Made by a program: the position numbers and the translations under genes. Below, one piece after another: positions 22,700 to 34,998 of a stretch of 64,000 bases of DNA. The notes below the pieces were generated by a model, which saw nothing but the letters and a program-made list of their open reading frames with translations, had not been told where the DNA came from and ran no database searches. How positions within the stretch are numbered: position 1 is the first letter of the stretch; every line of letters begins with the position of its first letter. The stretch comes from Azadirachta indica (Eukaryota > Streptophyta > Magnoliopsida > Sapindales > Meliaceae). Location of the stretch: positions 97,682 through 161,681 of the forward strand of contig CM040447.1 of the NCBI GenBank assembly GCA_022749755.1, given 5' to 3'.

Positions 22700-24900
22700 T
22701 AGAGCTATTTTGACAGTATAATGACAGCAGAGAACTTCCTCCTAGAGCAGATGACAATGTTGGTGGTGTTGATACTGGTGGTGTCTTTGATGATGACAAT
22801 GATGATGGTGATGACTTTGACTATGCTGCTGTATATGAATCTGCTTAGTCTGGTAAGGTTCTAGTGCATGATGATGCTAGGTTGGGAAAGGTAGTTACCA
22901 ATAAAGTTTCTGTCGATGATGACAAAGAGAAAGCTGATGATGAGTTTGATGGTGATGATTAATATAGTGTGGACAGCTCTAACTAGAGTGAGCAAGAATT
23001 TAGAGATATGCTAAAGTTAGACAGTGATGTAGGATCTCTATAGATCTGACAGATTCATTTAATTATGAAGAGGATGATCATTTGTTAGAGTATAGTGACA
23101 GAGCTAATGAAGATGTTGCTGTTGGTAGTGATGTTGAACATGATGGTGAGTTTGGTGTGCTTGACAGAATAGGTAGAGGTATGAGGCATAGGTTGTTTAG
23201 AGGCAATATAGATGGAGAACATGCAGAATTGCATGTTGGTAAACTTTTAGCTCAGTTCATGCTTTAGAAACTGCCTAAAGGAATATGTTATCCTAGAAGG
23301 AGTTGTATTAAATAGAATTAAAAATGAAAAAACTAGAATAACTATTGTATATGCTTTGCCTAATTGTTCATGGAGGATACATGCTTTAGTGTTGGTGGAC
23401 AAAGTAACCTTCATAGTGAGGACAATGTCTGAAGATGATCATAAATGTAAGGTGGTGAGAAATCCAAAAGTCACAAATCGTTAGGTTATTGACAAACTTT
23501 ATTCTATCATCAAGAACAATCCTGTTATTGGAACGTTTGCATTAGCACAAGAGCTTAGAAATAAGTATGGCACTGCAACAACAAAGAGAAAGTTGTATGT
23601 TGCCAAGAAGAAGGTACTAAGGTTAGTTTCATCAGATTTCTGTAAGTTGTATGCAAAATTAAATAGTTATGCCAATATACTACTCTTGACAAATAGAGGG
23701 GCAAAAGTCAAAATCCAGCAAGATGTGCATGGTCTAAGTACAGTTTTTAAGAAGGTTTTAATGAACTTCAAGGCATAAAAAATTACCTTCAGTAGGTTTG
23801 AGATTTTATTGTGGAGGGGTCTTATTGACAGCTGTTACATTGGATGCCAACAATGACATTTTTCCTTTAGCTATATACATATGTGAGGGAAAGAATAGAG
23901 AGATTTATACTTAGTTTTGGAGTTGCTTAAAGAGCATATGGAGATAAAGAAGGGAATGCCATTATCATTGATGTCAGATAGGCAAAAAGGTCTCATTGCT
24001 ACAATTGCCACAGTATACCTAAAAGTCGAAACTAGGTATTGTATGAGACATGTCTATGTGGACTTCAAGAAAAAGTACTCATCAAAGGTTCTTAGAGAAA
24101 TGTTTTGGAGGGTTGGCAGAACAACCAATCAAGCTGACTTCACGCTTACAATGGATGAGATTTTGGAAAATAATGAAGGGGTACACCAATGGTTGGTTGA
24201 TAGTGATCTAACCATATGAGCATGTTACAATTTCAGCCCCTTTTCTGAGATAGATGAAATCACCAACAATATGATCGAAAGTTGAAATAGCTTTCTTATA
24301 GAGTTTAGATCAAAGTTAGTATTAGATCTTCTAGAGTTTATTCGAATCAAACTTATGAGGAGGATGGTTAGAAGAAGGGAAAAAAGAAAGGCATGGGAAA
24401 CAAAATTGCCTTCTAGAGTTGCAAAAAAAAAATTATGAAGATGGGCAGGGTTGCAAGGCATTTTATAGTTATAAGGGCCAACAACAATGAATTTAAGGTG
24501 GTGAAGATATTTGTAGGTAATTAAAGGCATTATGTTGTTGATTTACAAGATTATTAATGTGAAAGCTGTAGGTAGCAAATGAGTGGGTTACGCATTAGCA
24601 TGCATTTTGCAGATCAATGCTGACTCTACTGATTGTATGGACTTCTCAATTATAAAAGAAGTTTATCCGATAACCTACTTTGAAATCATACACCTTATCC
24701 CTAATGAAATCAACTGACCTATAGTTGACAGACCTAAGATTAGCGCACTTCAAGACGTGCACAACTTGAAAGACCAAAGAAGAAGAGAATAAAAAAAACT
24801 AATGAAGTGCCTTCAGGTAAAAGAAAATTCACTTCCAAGTGTGGCATCTACAACATACTGGGACATAATAAAAGAAGTTGTCCAACAAAACAGGTTAGTG
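22700..24900 (+). pseudogene. MuDR-family (MULE) transposase, broken
   Basis: In order: an acidic Asp-rich N-terminal stretch (22740-23060), a MuDR DNA-binding-like segment with C-x-W near 23370 and an H/C pair near 23440, and the DDE catalytic domain. The first acidic residue is in LDANND at about 23842-23857 and the second in SDRQKGL at about 23974-23994, followed by the C-x2-H pair of YCMRH near 24036-24050. A C-terminal CCHC-like knuckle at 24840-24881 has tyrosine where the second cysteine is expected but retains GHNKRSC. The protein would bind TIRs and catalyse transposition. Several stops (for example 23264, 23777, 23912, 24217) make it inactive. Confidence 0.85.
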
Positions 24901-26830
24901 CATATATGCACAGTTAAGATATATTTGTTAATTATATAATATTATTATATTACTATGATATTAATATCAAATCACTCATGTGTAGACCTCAAGGGCACGT
25001 CCTTTATCTTCAGTAAGCAAACACAAGGCCACAATTAGAAATACCACAAATATAGATTTTGTTTTGCTCTGAATACTTGCATCTTGCAACTCATTTTGCC
25101 TCGTTAACACTAAGTATATGTTTGTGGTAAGTAACAGGGACTTCCCCTAATGCATGCAACACAAAACCATCACTTAAAAGGGTTAGGATGAGGTATGACT
25201 TTAATTTATGGGCCTCAACTCAATCTTAGCTCCCAAACTATAAAGGTAGAGGGGATTAAGTGTGACCCAATGCATATTAAACTTCCAAAAAAGTTAAGTA
25301 TCATGTTTCTAGAATTGCATTTATGCCTGTACAGTATTTAATGGTGTTATTTATTAATACACGCATATTTGATAATTGTATATGTAGCAATAATGTATGG
25401 ATACAAAGGCAGAATCAATATATAATGATGATGATATATATGATAGTTCAACATAACTGCTTAACAAAGATATGACATATATATATTTCACTCACTTTTT
25501 GTCCATATTTTGGTTTTTTGGCACTGGCTGGGAGTTGATCACACGGCCTGTATGTGGATGGAATTTGTATTCTGTTTACATGCATAGTTTAAGCTATAGT
25601 TTGTTATGGTGTGAACATAATGCATGCACACACAAAATTACCAATATACATATTGAATCATCAGGATTATGTATCATTGTGTAAAAATATGTTTTTTTTG
25701 TTAACAAGTTTCCTAAAGTAACTTACCTTTATATCCAGACAGTTTACCTTATACTTTTGGTGCAAAATATATAATCAATTAAGAATTTTTTGTTTCATTG
25801 CTTATTACATTCTACCTTACTATATCATCATTTCCATAACAATATTATTACATAGATGCATAGTAATATAAGGCATGCCATAAACATTTTTTTATTCTGC
25901 AACAATGTTTTAAAGATTATTTCTGTTATGATTCATGCTGTTGAGGCAGTGAGTCCTCATGTTGTGGAGCCATTAAGCTGTGTTGGTTGCTTGAAAATGG
26001 ATTATCTCATCTCTCATCTTCACTTGAAATCCTTGTTGAGTTCCCATAATTTCCTTTGCTACTGCTTTCAGTATACTCTTCTCTTGCAGGTTCCTAGAAT
26101 GTGAAATAAACCACAACTAGTTGTTTGGTTGCAGAAAAAGTATAGTTTGTTTGGATTTTTTGTAGTCTCTGATATTTTAATGCTTGCCTGCTCACTACAA
26201 TTATATATCTTATTGAAAAACTTAATAACTTTACTATTTACCTTATTAAAGTATGATATTGTATTTGTCCACTTGCTCTATCATTGATCTCCTTCTTGCT
26301 TAGACAGTAGATTTCAAAGTAGCTGCAACTTGGTTTTGGGAGCAAAAAAAATAGAGTTATTGGGATTCTTCTTTGTTTCGGGAATTCAAATCCCTGCACT
26401 TTCACCACATTTGCATTTTCTATTCTTAAATTTTATGATTCCACCATTTAATTGCAAAACCACTACTTCTATGCGATGAATCGTTTTTGGACATGTTGAA
26501 GTTGTTGGGTGTATCTGTAAATGAAGGAATTGAGCAATATGACATTAACTTGACATTGATTTGTAATACGTTTCGGGACAAATGGCTCACCTATATAAGC
26601 AATTTCTTTTTACTGTTTTTTTACCGTTATTCATCCCAAACGCCTGCATATTTCATCAATCACAAAATCTCCTCCTTCTAACACCAATCTCAATTCATAT
26701 TAAATAATAAAATGGCATTAATCTAATTTTAAACATGTTGGATTTTGTTCTTATCAGTTGCCTCTTTCATATTAGCTTTGTAAAGGGTAATCTAATAAAA
26801 TACCACTTTTTCTAACAACATAATGGAAGA
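24901..26830. other. MULE 3' internal region
   Basis: Noncoding DNA between the transposase remnant and the right TIR. Frames at 25472, 25856 and 26487 (up to 82 codons) show no family resemblance. I considered a captured host gene and see no splice-linked coding sequence to support it. Confidence 0.4.
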
Positions 26831-27012
26831 CTTCTAACGTCAAAAGGTTTTTTGGGCATTTCAATCTAACAGGGGGGAAATATAGTAAGCTTGGGACTAA
26901 CAGGGGGAAATGGTAAATTGCCTATATAATTCTTCCAGGAGCAGAATTCTAGAAATGTAGCTGCAGAGCCGCTTGTCTGTAAAATAATCACTACTACTCA
27001 AGTATAAGGAAG

Positions 27013-27783
27013 TCAGATTGTTACAAATATCGAGCTCACTGGCATAGTACCGCGAATACAGAGCGAAGAATTCGCATTCGCATTCAGTGCATCAATCTTC
27101 AGCCGTTTAAGCTCATCTTTATGCTCTAATCTAATCTTATTGAGTTTCGTAAGACCAAATGACTTTAGACTTTTAAATCCCGCACAATCAGAGAGTTCCA
27201 AATGCTGAATCAAACTACATCTCAGAAGTACGTTATTAATTACTTGATCATCAGCATATATTTCATATAGACATAATCTCCTTAAAGATAGCTTCAATTC
27301 ACTCCTTGGTAGCTCCAATTTACATCATCGTAACTCCAACAAATGAAGGCAAAGTATACCACGTAAATGGAGATTGGTGCATTTCAAGTATCAGCTCTTT
27401 ACATTATTTTCGATTGCATAGGAAGCACATCGATCTGCCAATTCTGAATCCCCCGTATTAAGTGTCATCTTCCTTACATCAATCATATTTCTACGGAGGA
27501 TTTGCAGAATTTGGTACCAATCCTTGCGGATTTCCAAAATTCTTTTTAACCACTACTTTATTATCGGGAATTTATTCAACTCATTGTGTTCATCAAATTC
27601 TAAAACCGGGAATGTAAGCCATGCCTGTAGCCATACTTTAGACTCTAAACTCGTTTGAACGGGACGGAACGACATAATGTATTGTAACAGTGATTCCGGT
27701 ATTGAAGATATCCCGTCCATCTTATCAATCCTCCTCTTTTTCTTAATCTCACAGCTTCTGTCCTCTACAATATCAATCACAGC
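27013..27783 (-). pseudogene. F-box/LRR protein pseudogene
   Basis: The N-terminal piece (27780 down to 27553) has a charged start, then an F-box: DGISSIPESLLQYIMSF, a downstream WLQAWLTFPVLEFDE-type segment and a helical end. F-box proteins recruit substrates to SCF ubiquitin ligases. The middle (27320-27550) retains LRR-like residues (CASYAIENNV) but only by changing frame, with stops. The C-terminal piece (27318-27013) has LRRs of the F-box/FBD type (LSLRRLCLYEI, LIQHLELSDC, LKSFGLTKLNKI). It is shorter than usual for the family and lacks an FBD. It lies directly beside the MULE's right end. Confidence 0.7.
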
Positions 27784-28425
27784 TTAATCCTGGAGCATTA
27801 GTCTAATTAGTTATAGCCTATAACAAATTGTTTTAGAATATTAAAAAGATTAAAACAACAACAGCACATCAATTCAGTTTGAAAATGTTAACCAAAAAAA
27901 ATTAAAGCGAACTGGATATGGTAATTGACCCGATCGAGTAATCTGTGATAAGCTTTGTGACTTAAGAACGGGGGGTGCCGGCAACAGAAGGATAGAGGGA
28001 AGAGGAGAAAAGAAAATAGAGTACTGCGTAGTCACCTTTTTGAATTTTTTTGTTTATAGTCGTGGTTTATGAAATACGAAACCGGAAAGTAATGGAATCC
28101 TAAAACAAGAGGAACTCTACAGTGGTAACAACATTAATCTAGTCCTTTGCTTTAGCAAAACAACCAATAGGACTTGATTTGCCTGATTTCAGCACTTTAT
28201 TCCCTGATTTGCAAGACACTGAACTGTGTTCTCAACGGGATAAAAATCATTCAGTTTACTCATATTATTAAATTCAGAATATCTACATTAGAGATACCTC
28301 TTTATTTCTTCATGAGTATAGTCTTACTTTTGTAGTTCTTTGTTAAAATCTTGAAACATGATCTTATGTTTTGAAGATTTGATTAAGGATCTTGACTATT
28401 AAATTCCTAACAAGTAAATTAAGTC

Positions 28426-28474
<49 letters not shown>

Positions 28475-28839
28475 TGTTTTGCTTGAGTGAGACAATTCTG
28501 ATCATTATAGCCATATGCGGGTGATGAAAATATGAAAAAGGAAAGGCAAATCCAGGGCTAGCTACTAAACAAGACTGGGAAAAGTTCATTAAAACCATCC
28601 TATTAATAAATGGGAGTTGGGAAGAGAAAAAGTTATTTAAATTATGAAAAAATTTATTATAAAATGACCCTTTTTATAACGTAGTCTAATATAAGGCTGC
28701 AATCTTACATATAAAGTATTTTCTATGAAAAAATGTTCTAAAAAGAAGTAAACTAGAAGACATTTAGTGTGAATTCGAATATTTAATTGACTAATTATGT
28801 TTAAACTTATACTTCCATTACCCACGTCCAGAACTACTT
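27784..28839. other. Intergenic DNA with (TTA)n microsatellite
   Basis: A trinucleotide run (TTA/TAT) occupies about 28431-28475. The stretch 27784-28430 could include the promoter of the F-box pseudogene. I see no other gene. Confidence 0.6.
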
Positions 28840-29345
28840 TGAGGGTCTATTCTTGCCAACTTTAAGCAGGCGAGTGATTATAGTTAACTTGTCTGTCTTT
28901 GTGTTTTCATGCTGTGTTTGCTTTCAATGGTGACGGGGTGTTTTTGTTGTCACTAGCTACTTAAGGAACTGGAATTCTCTGATACCTTCCATAAACCTAA
29001 TGCTGGAATAGTTCAGATTCTTTGCCATGTAAATGGGAAGGAATAGGGTCTGAGAATGCTTAGAATGTTGTCTCTCTTAAACTTTCAAGTTATGGGATTT
29101 CTGGTCAGCTTGGACCTGAAATTGTTCACTTAAGACAGTTGCAGACCATGGATTTGAGTTTTAAAGGTTTGTCTGGTAATACCCCACCGCAGTTAGGCAA
29201 TTGTCTGGAGGGTAGCATCACCAAGGCTCGCTAACTGTAGTAGCTTAACAACTCTAGTCATTGTGAATAACAACGGTATCACTTCGTCTATTGGCCAATT
29301 AGATGTGCTTGGGAGTCATGAGCTTTGGCAAATTATTTGTTACAC
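28840..29345 (+). pseudogene. PEPR-like LRR receptor fragment, array copy D
   Basis: Starts in the leader (TCTATTCTTGCCAACTT...), lacks a usable ATG, then follows the signal peptide, N-cap and first LRRs (TGGGATTTCTGGTCAGCTTG, CAGTTAGGCAATTGT). At 29205 it jumps to a distant LRR segment (CTGGAGGGTAGCATCAC, GGCTCGCTAACTGTAGTAGC), so many LRRs are deleted. It ends near 29345. Multiple frameshifts and stops are present. A short relic with no kinase. Confidence 0.8.
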
Positions 29346-29384
29346 CAATTTCTTATCCAATCAATGAATATATGAGATGAAATA

Positions 29385-29892
29385 GTGAGTAAGATAAAAA
29401 AAAACCTTGTCAAACACTGAATTTTGTTTGGTTCTTCAACACAAAGGGTTAAATAAATGCTCTAATGAATTAGATTAGATTTTCTTCTAATCCTAACAAG
29501 AGATTTGGCTCTTTGATGCATTCTAACGAGAGATTTGGCTCTTTGACACAGTAGATTCAACAATTTAACAAATGAAATTAGATGTCACTAACAAATGGGA
29601 TTAGAGATTGAATAATGTGATTAAAAATTAGATGTTATTCTAATTCTAATGACTCGAAATATGAGTATTAAGATAATAAAGACAAAATCAATGGAGAAAA
29701 TTTTATTACATGAAAGATTATGAAGCAATAGTATAGGATACTTATATATAATAGAGAATATATAGTATTACAAACTGAATCAAATAGGAAAAATAATTTC
29801 TATTTTAATAAGAAAATTAAGAATTAAATACTAAATTAAATTAAAAAAATACAAGACTTCATAAATTAATTACATTCTAAAAGTTTTTCTAC
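29385..29892 (-). mobile_element. Probable LTR or other insertion in the flank of copy D
   Basis: The flank shared with copy A (TTGTTACACCAATTT...CAATCAATGAATAT) is interrupted at about 29385 and resumes near 29893 (ATTCACTTGAGATGC...TTGCATGGTCATATAA). On the minus strand the insert starts TGTAGAAAAACTTTTAG and contains TATATATTCTCTATTATATA, like a copia-type LTR with a TATA region. No coding sequence or target duplication was identified. Confidence 0.4.
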
Positions 29893-31049
29893 ATCAATAT
29901 AATTCACTTGAGATGCATATTTTATCATTTCATTTCATGTTTTATGATATATAATTGCATGGTCATATAAAAGAGGTGATATGATAGGTTTTCATTATAT
30001 ATATATTGCATTGGATCATTTTTTTAAATATTAGATGAAAAGATTTTAATTAGAGCATTTCTTAAAAGGTCATGTAATAATAATTTTATTTATGGTATGG
30101 GTCCATTATTTTCAGAAATTCTTTGGCTTAATGTTTTGATATTAATAGGGTGTGTGTTCTTGTCCTTAAGGTAAAACTTCCCACTCTAATATGGATTTCT
30201 ACAAAAATAATATTAAAAAAAAAATCAATTTTAATACCATCTGAAACTTTTATACAAATTAACACAAGAACGTTATATTATTATTATATAAATATATATA
30301 TTAAGGTTTATTTTCTTATATTTTACAATTATTTTATAATTTTTAGGTATTGATATATACAACGAGATCATATAAATATGCTCAATTTTATAATCATAAA
30401 ATAATAATAAAATTTAAATAAATGATTATATTTCATTGTTTTATTAAGATTTTGTAATTTTTTAACAATACTTGTCTCACATCATTAAAATCTCCAAGTC
30501 AAATTTGTGCTTGACCACTTTTTAATGCGTGCGCCTAACGTTGGGGTAAAAATGTTAAAAGTTGTCAAATAATGTCCTAATTTGTTATTTTATAAATATA
30601 TTCAGTGACTAAAATGTTATTACCCATAGTTAGTTCTTTCACCATCGGAAAGTTTTACCGTTTATACCTACTAGCATCTATTTAGCATAAGTAGATCTGG
30701 GACCTATTTAATTCAAATAGATTAATCATATAATAATTTAATTAAAATTTGAAAATAAACAACTCAAGTCCACCGCTGGTCAACTAATTTGGACCCCTAT
30801 TTGTTATTTTAATAATTAATATCAAAGACTTTTTAAGTCCACAGCAATAATTTCCAATGCATAAAGTTTCAGAAACTCGTGCCATAATCTGAAACCGCGT
30901 TGAAATTTTGAATCCTCTATTCATTTCACATCTTACCCTCCATTGCTTCATCTTCGAATATGGAAAAAAAAAACTGCCGTTGTCATGTCTCGTTTTCACA
31001 CTCATTCTTTCTACACTCAGTTAATTTTCTTGCCTGAGTCTCGTTTTAA
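29893..31049. repeat. Duplicated flanking DNA before copy E
   Basis: Resembles the upstream flanks of B, C and F in pieces (30365-30460 matches 12490-12570; the AAGTCCACCGCTGGTCAACTAA promoter block is at 30765). A 67-codon frame at 30150 is low complexity. No gene is seen. Confidence 0.6.
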
Positions 31050-31960
31050 AAGCTTTGAACCAATTACCCACTTCCAGAACTGCTTGAGTTTTCATTCTTG
31101 CCAAGTTTGAACGGTGCGAGTGATTATAGTTAACCTGTCTGTGTGTGTGTTTTCATACTGTCTTTGCCTTGAATGGTGATGCGGTGGTCTTGTTGTCACT
31201 ACTGAGACACTGAAATCCTGTGACATTTTCCATAAACCTGAAGCTGGAATAGTTCATATTATTTGCCATGTAAATGGGAAGGAATAGAGGGTGAGAAAGC
31301 TTACAGTGTGGTCTGTCTCTTAAACTTTCAAGTTATGGGATTTCTGGTCAGCTTGAACCAGAAATTGGTCACCTGAGACAATTGCAGACCATTCATTTGA
31401 GTTTTAATAGTTTCTCCGGTAATATCGATCCCACTACAGTCAGGCAATTATAGTTCAGTTGAGTATCTGGATTTGTCAACCAAAAGATTTACGAGAGAAA
31501 TACCTGATAGCTTGAAGAACTTGCAAAATTTGCAGTTCTTGAAATTGCATGACAATTCATTAGATGGCGAAATACCTGAAACATTGTTTCAAATTCCGGG
31601 TTTGAAATTTTGGCATCTGTATAATAACAATTTTAGCGGTTCAATTCTTGGGAATGTGTGTGAGATGTGTGAGCTTGTGGATTTATGGTTAGATGATACC
31701 AGGCTATCAGGTACCATTCCTGAGTTCTCTTGGGAAATGCAGTAAATTGGAAGATGTGTATTTAGGGGCAAACAAACTGGTGGGACATTTGCCTGAGAGT
31801 CTAAACAATCTTGAAAACCTTGTATACTTAGATGTCAGGTTATAACAGTCTGGAGGTTAGCATCACTTTCGGTTCTGAAAAATGCAAGAATTTTGAGTTT
31901 TTTTGGATTTGTCATGTAAGGTTAGTTAAGTATAGCAGCTTAACAACTCATGCCTACCAA
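31050..31960 (+). pseudogene. PEPR-like LRR receptor fragment, array copy E
   Basis: Follows copy F from the leader through signal peptide, N-cap and about six LRRs. The start codon is missing and frames change repeatedly. The best open piece is 31473-31745, with IPDSLKNLQNLQFLKL and FSGSILGNVCEMCELV modules. It decays near 31960 after the KCKNF segment. No membrane or kinase part is present. Confidence 0.85.
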
Positions 31961-34927
31961 AGGGAGGCGAAGATCAAAATCTTCCCAACGATTCTCGGGA
32001 GTTATTTATGTCAGCAGTTATAAATTGTAATTGTAATATTAAAAAAATATATATTATATTCACATGTTCTGAGTCTTGAATGAAACAGGACTCCTCATTG
32101 AGAGACTTGATGGTAAATACCGTTCACATACAAACATTTTACATATATATTTAAATTAAAACGCAAATTTTAATGTATTCAAATCTAAAAATTTAGTGTT
32201 TAATATTAGTAATTTATTAATATATAAAATAAAATTGATTGTTTAAAATTTATGTCATCATTTTAAAAAAAAATTGAATTAAAAGATTATTACAATTTAC
32301 AAAACCATGTCATTAATATATCAATTATTAATATTAAGTTATCACAAATATCAAAATTTCATTGTTTTGAGTTCATTTAAACACAAATAAATAAATAAAT
32401 AAACAAATAAAACTTTAGAGACAAAAACAAATTTTATAACAATTATATGAAAACGTTGTATAGTTCTTATAGAATTTGTTTTCATAAATTCGAGTAATTT
32501 ATAAATATATATATGTTTAATATCAATCGATTTGAAGGAACTTTATGTAAACATATGGTCATCATCATTTCCTCACAACTAGGATGGTACGATAAATTGT
32601 ACTGAACTAAGGGCATTTTGTTCAATACAATGGCTGATTTTGACTATAAAAAAAAAAATAATTTTTACTTGGTCTAAATTAAGAAATTGACATACACACA
32701 CACACGCACAAACATATCACATCTCAAATCAATTTTAATACCGTGTATGAATAATAGAGCACCTGGGTCTAACTATTGAATTCAATACATACCTACCATT
32801 TACAAAAGCAACTTTTACCTTGTCTAAATTAAAAAAAAAAAAAAAAAAATGGCACACATATCACAATCTATGTGATAAAGGATCCTTACCCTTCAATTAA
32901 AGGCTGAACAGCAGAAATTATATATTCTATAAATGTAAAATTCTTCCACTTCATATAAGTAGAATTTTTTCTATATTTCGTAAGAGTAAAAAATTTTATT
33001 AATTGTGCAAATAAATTTCTAAAATGTACTATAAGATTATTTATTTAAACTCTCACTGTCAATATATTATACATATAATATGTAATATTAAAAAAATAAT
33101 TAAAAAAATGACCTTGTATTGTATGCTAAACTTGGTAAATCACAAATAAAATTTAATACCATCCATAAATAATATAGTAACGAGAGTTCCATTTATTCAA
33201 TTCAACTTATACCTACCATCTGTCTTTGTCTTTATCATCACTCACTTTTATTATATTAATACTAAATTTATTACAACAAGAAAAAGTCTGTAGGTCCGGT
33301 AGCAGCGATGGACTTTGGTTGTTGGGGGCTTTTAGTCAATCATGTTTGGTGATTATCCTTAACACCAAATTAAACTTTAAATAAGTACTTGAACTTTGTT
33401 TTATTAGGGTTTTTATGAATGAGATCCCTTAATTTTTAATATCTTACTAAATTACGATATATTTTAAATTATTTATCAGATAAATCTGTAACCCTTTTAC
33501 AAAATGAGTAGATTATTTTAGTAGGATTTTTTTGGTTTAATTATTATTCACCTACTCAGAGTTTAAATGAAAATAAAATATTTACAATTAAACTATTTTT
33601 ATTCTCATATTTAGTAGAAAGAATTATTCTATCTATTTTGTTATCACGAAAGTAATAATAATAAAATTTAAACAAATAGTTATATTTCATTGTTTTATTA
33701 AGTTTTGGTAATTTAAATCCTTAATTTTTAATATTTCATTAATAACAATACATTTTAGCATATTTTCTTAAAAAGTCTCCTTTGATAAAATGATCAAATT
33801 GCTTTTTAATATTAAGTTTCATCATATATAATAAGTGATTAGATTACCTTATAGTATGGAAATTTGTTATCACATAACAAGTCACTACTAATACTAAAGA
33901 GTAAAAAAATATACTTGTAAAAGTAATGAATTCTTTGTGTCATACTGACTTATTTGTTGAAACTCATGTTGATATTTATGTTTTTTGCAGGGTCCATATC
34001 ATATTTAATCTTTAAAAGTTTTTCTAGCAATAATCTATGGTGTTGTTTCTTGTCTTGTTATGCTAAATTAAATTTAAACTTTTTAAAATTTTTTAAAATT
34101 ATTTCAATTAATATAAGTATTATAATAATATATTTTAATTATTGATTTATACTTTCTTACTATATCTCATGTTCGACAATTGAATTTTCATACCTAAACT
34201 ATAAGTTTATGTTTAAGCTTATAAAGACTTTCAAATTGTGCTAACTCATAATGTTTTATATTAAATTTGTAACATTCTGATCCAACTCCTATAATATCTC
34301 TATACAATCTATTATCTATCGATGAAATAAACCAAATAGCTCTTCAATAATTGTGTGGATCAAATTCTATATTTTTTGTAACATCTGAAAGACTTTACTA
34401 TATGTACCAACAGGCATACACTATGGGACCTATTTGATTCAAATAAATAAATTATGCAATAATTTGATAAAACTTTGAAAATGAATAAAAGCCTAGTAGA
34501 TAAATTTCCACCGTATCCGAACATAAATCTAGAATTCCTACGGAGGATATCTAACGCACATTTGTCTGATTCTTTGATTCTGACTGTAGAAGTTAAAGGA
34601 ATTTTTTATCAGAAATAATGTCGTAATCTGAACCCAAGCATGAAAGCACAAGTCCACCTCTGGCCAACTAACTTGGACCGCCAATTAAATATTAAAAGAT
34701 TTCGAGTCCACAGCATTTCCATGGAGTTTCTGAAGGCTCGTGGTAAAATCTGAAACCGTGTTGAAGTCTTTGAATCATTGATTCATATTCACATCTGAGC
34801 AGTCCGTTGCTGCAACTACTTATACCCTTGGAAGAGGCAGAACTTGTTATCTATGCCTCCTTTTTACATACACTCTTTCTAGATTCAGGGCTTTTTTGTC
34901 TGAATCTCGTTTCAGAGCTCCAAACCC
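31961..34927. repeat. Duplicated 5' flank and promoter of receptor copy F
   Basis: No gene is seen. From about 32230 it is homologous to the flanks of copies B and C. It includes (CA)n at 32696-32706, a poly-A run near 32830-32848 and, close to the gene, the shared promoter blocks (ACAAGTCCACCTCTGG at about 34650, the GAGTCCACAGCATTT block at 34704-34718, TCCGTTGCTGCAACTACTTATA at about 34802-34823). Confidence 0.7.
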
Positions 34928-34957
34928 ATGTACAAAACTGCTGAGTTTCTATTCTAG
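34928..34957 (+). CDS. Nine-codon upstream ORF in the copy F leader
   Basis: Encodes MYKTAEFLF and ends 41 bases before the receptor start at 34999. The peptide is identical to the uORF of copy B. It is a candidate regulator of receptor translation; no direct evidence of translation. Confidence 0.45.
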   Translation: MYKTAEFLF

Positions 34958-34998
34958 CCAACTTCAAACTGGTGACTGGTGAGTGATTAGATTACAGT

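Larger units (their letters stand above)
21258..26922 (+). mobile_element. Mutator-like transposon (MULE), 5.66 kb, degenerate
   Basis: The left end (G)GGCAATTTTCCATTTCCCCC is mirrored by the right end ...GGGGGAAATGGTAAATTGCC. The inverted repeats continue for roughly 100 bases (GTTAGTCCCA, TATATTTCCCCC and further blocks are shared). Inside is a broken MuDR-type transposase (22700-24900). No target duplication is seen: the nine bases at the left (CTACAAATG) differ from those at the right (TATATAATT), and the two flanks belong to different genes. The element has therefore been involved in a deletion or recombination. Confidence 0.85.

Noticed and set aside
24901..26830. Possible captured host gene inside the MULE (Pack-MULE)
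   Set aside because: Open frames are short and show no host-gene motifs; a MuDR transposase is present, so it is an ordinary decayed autonomous MULE.
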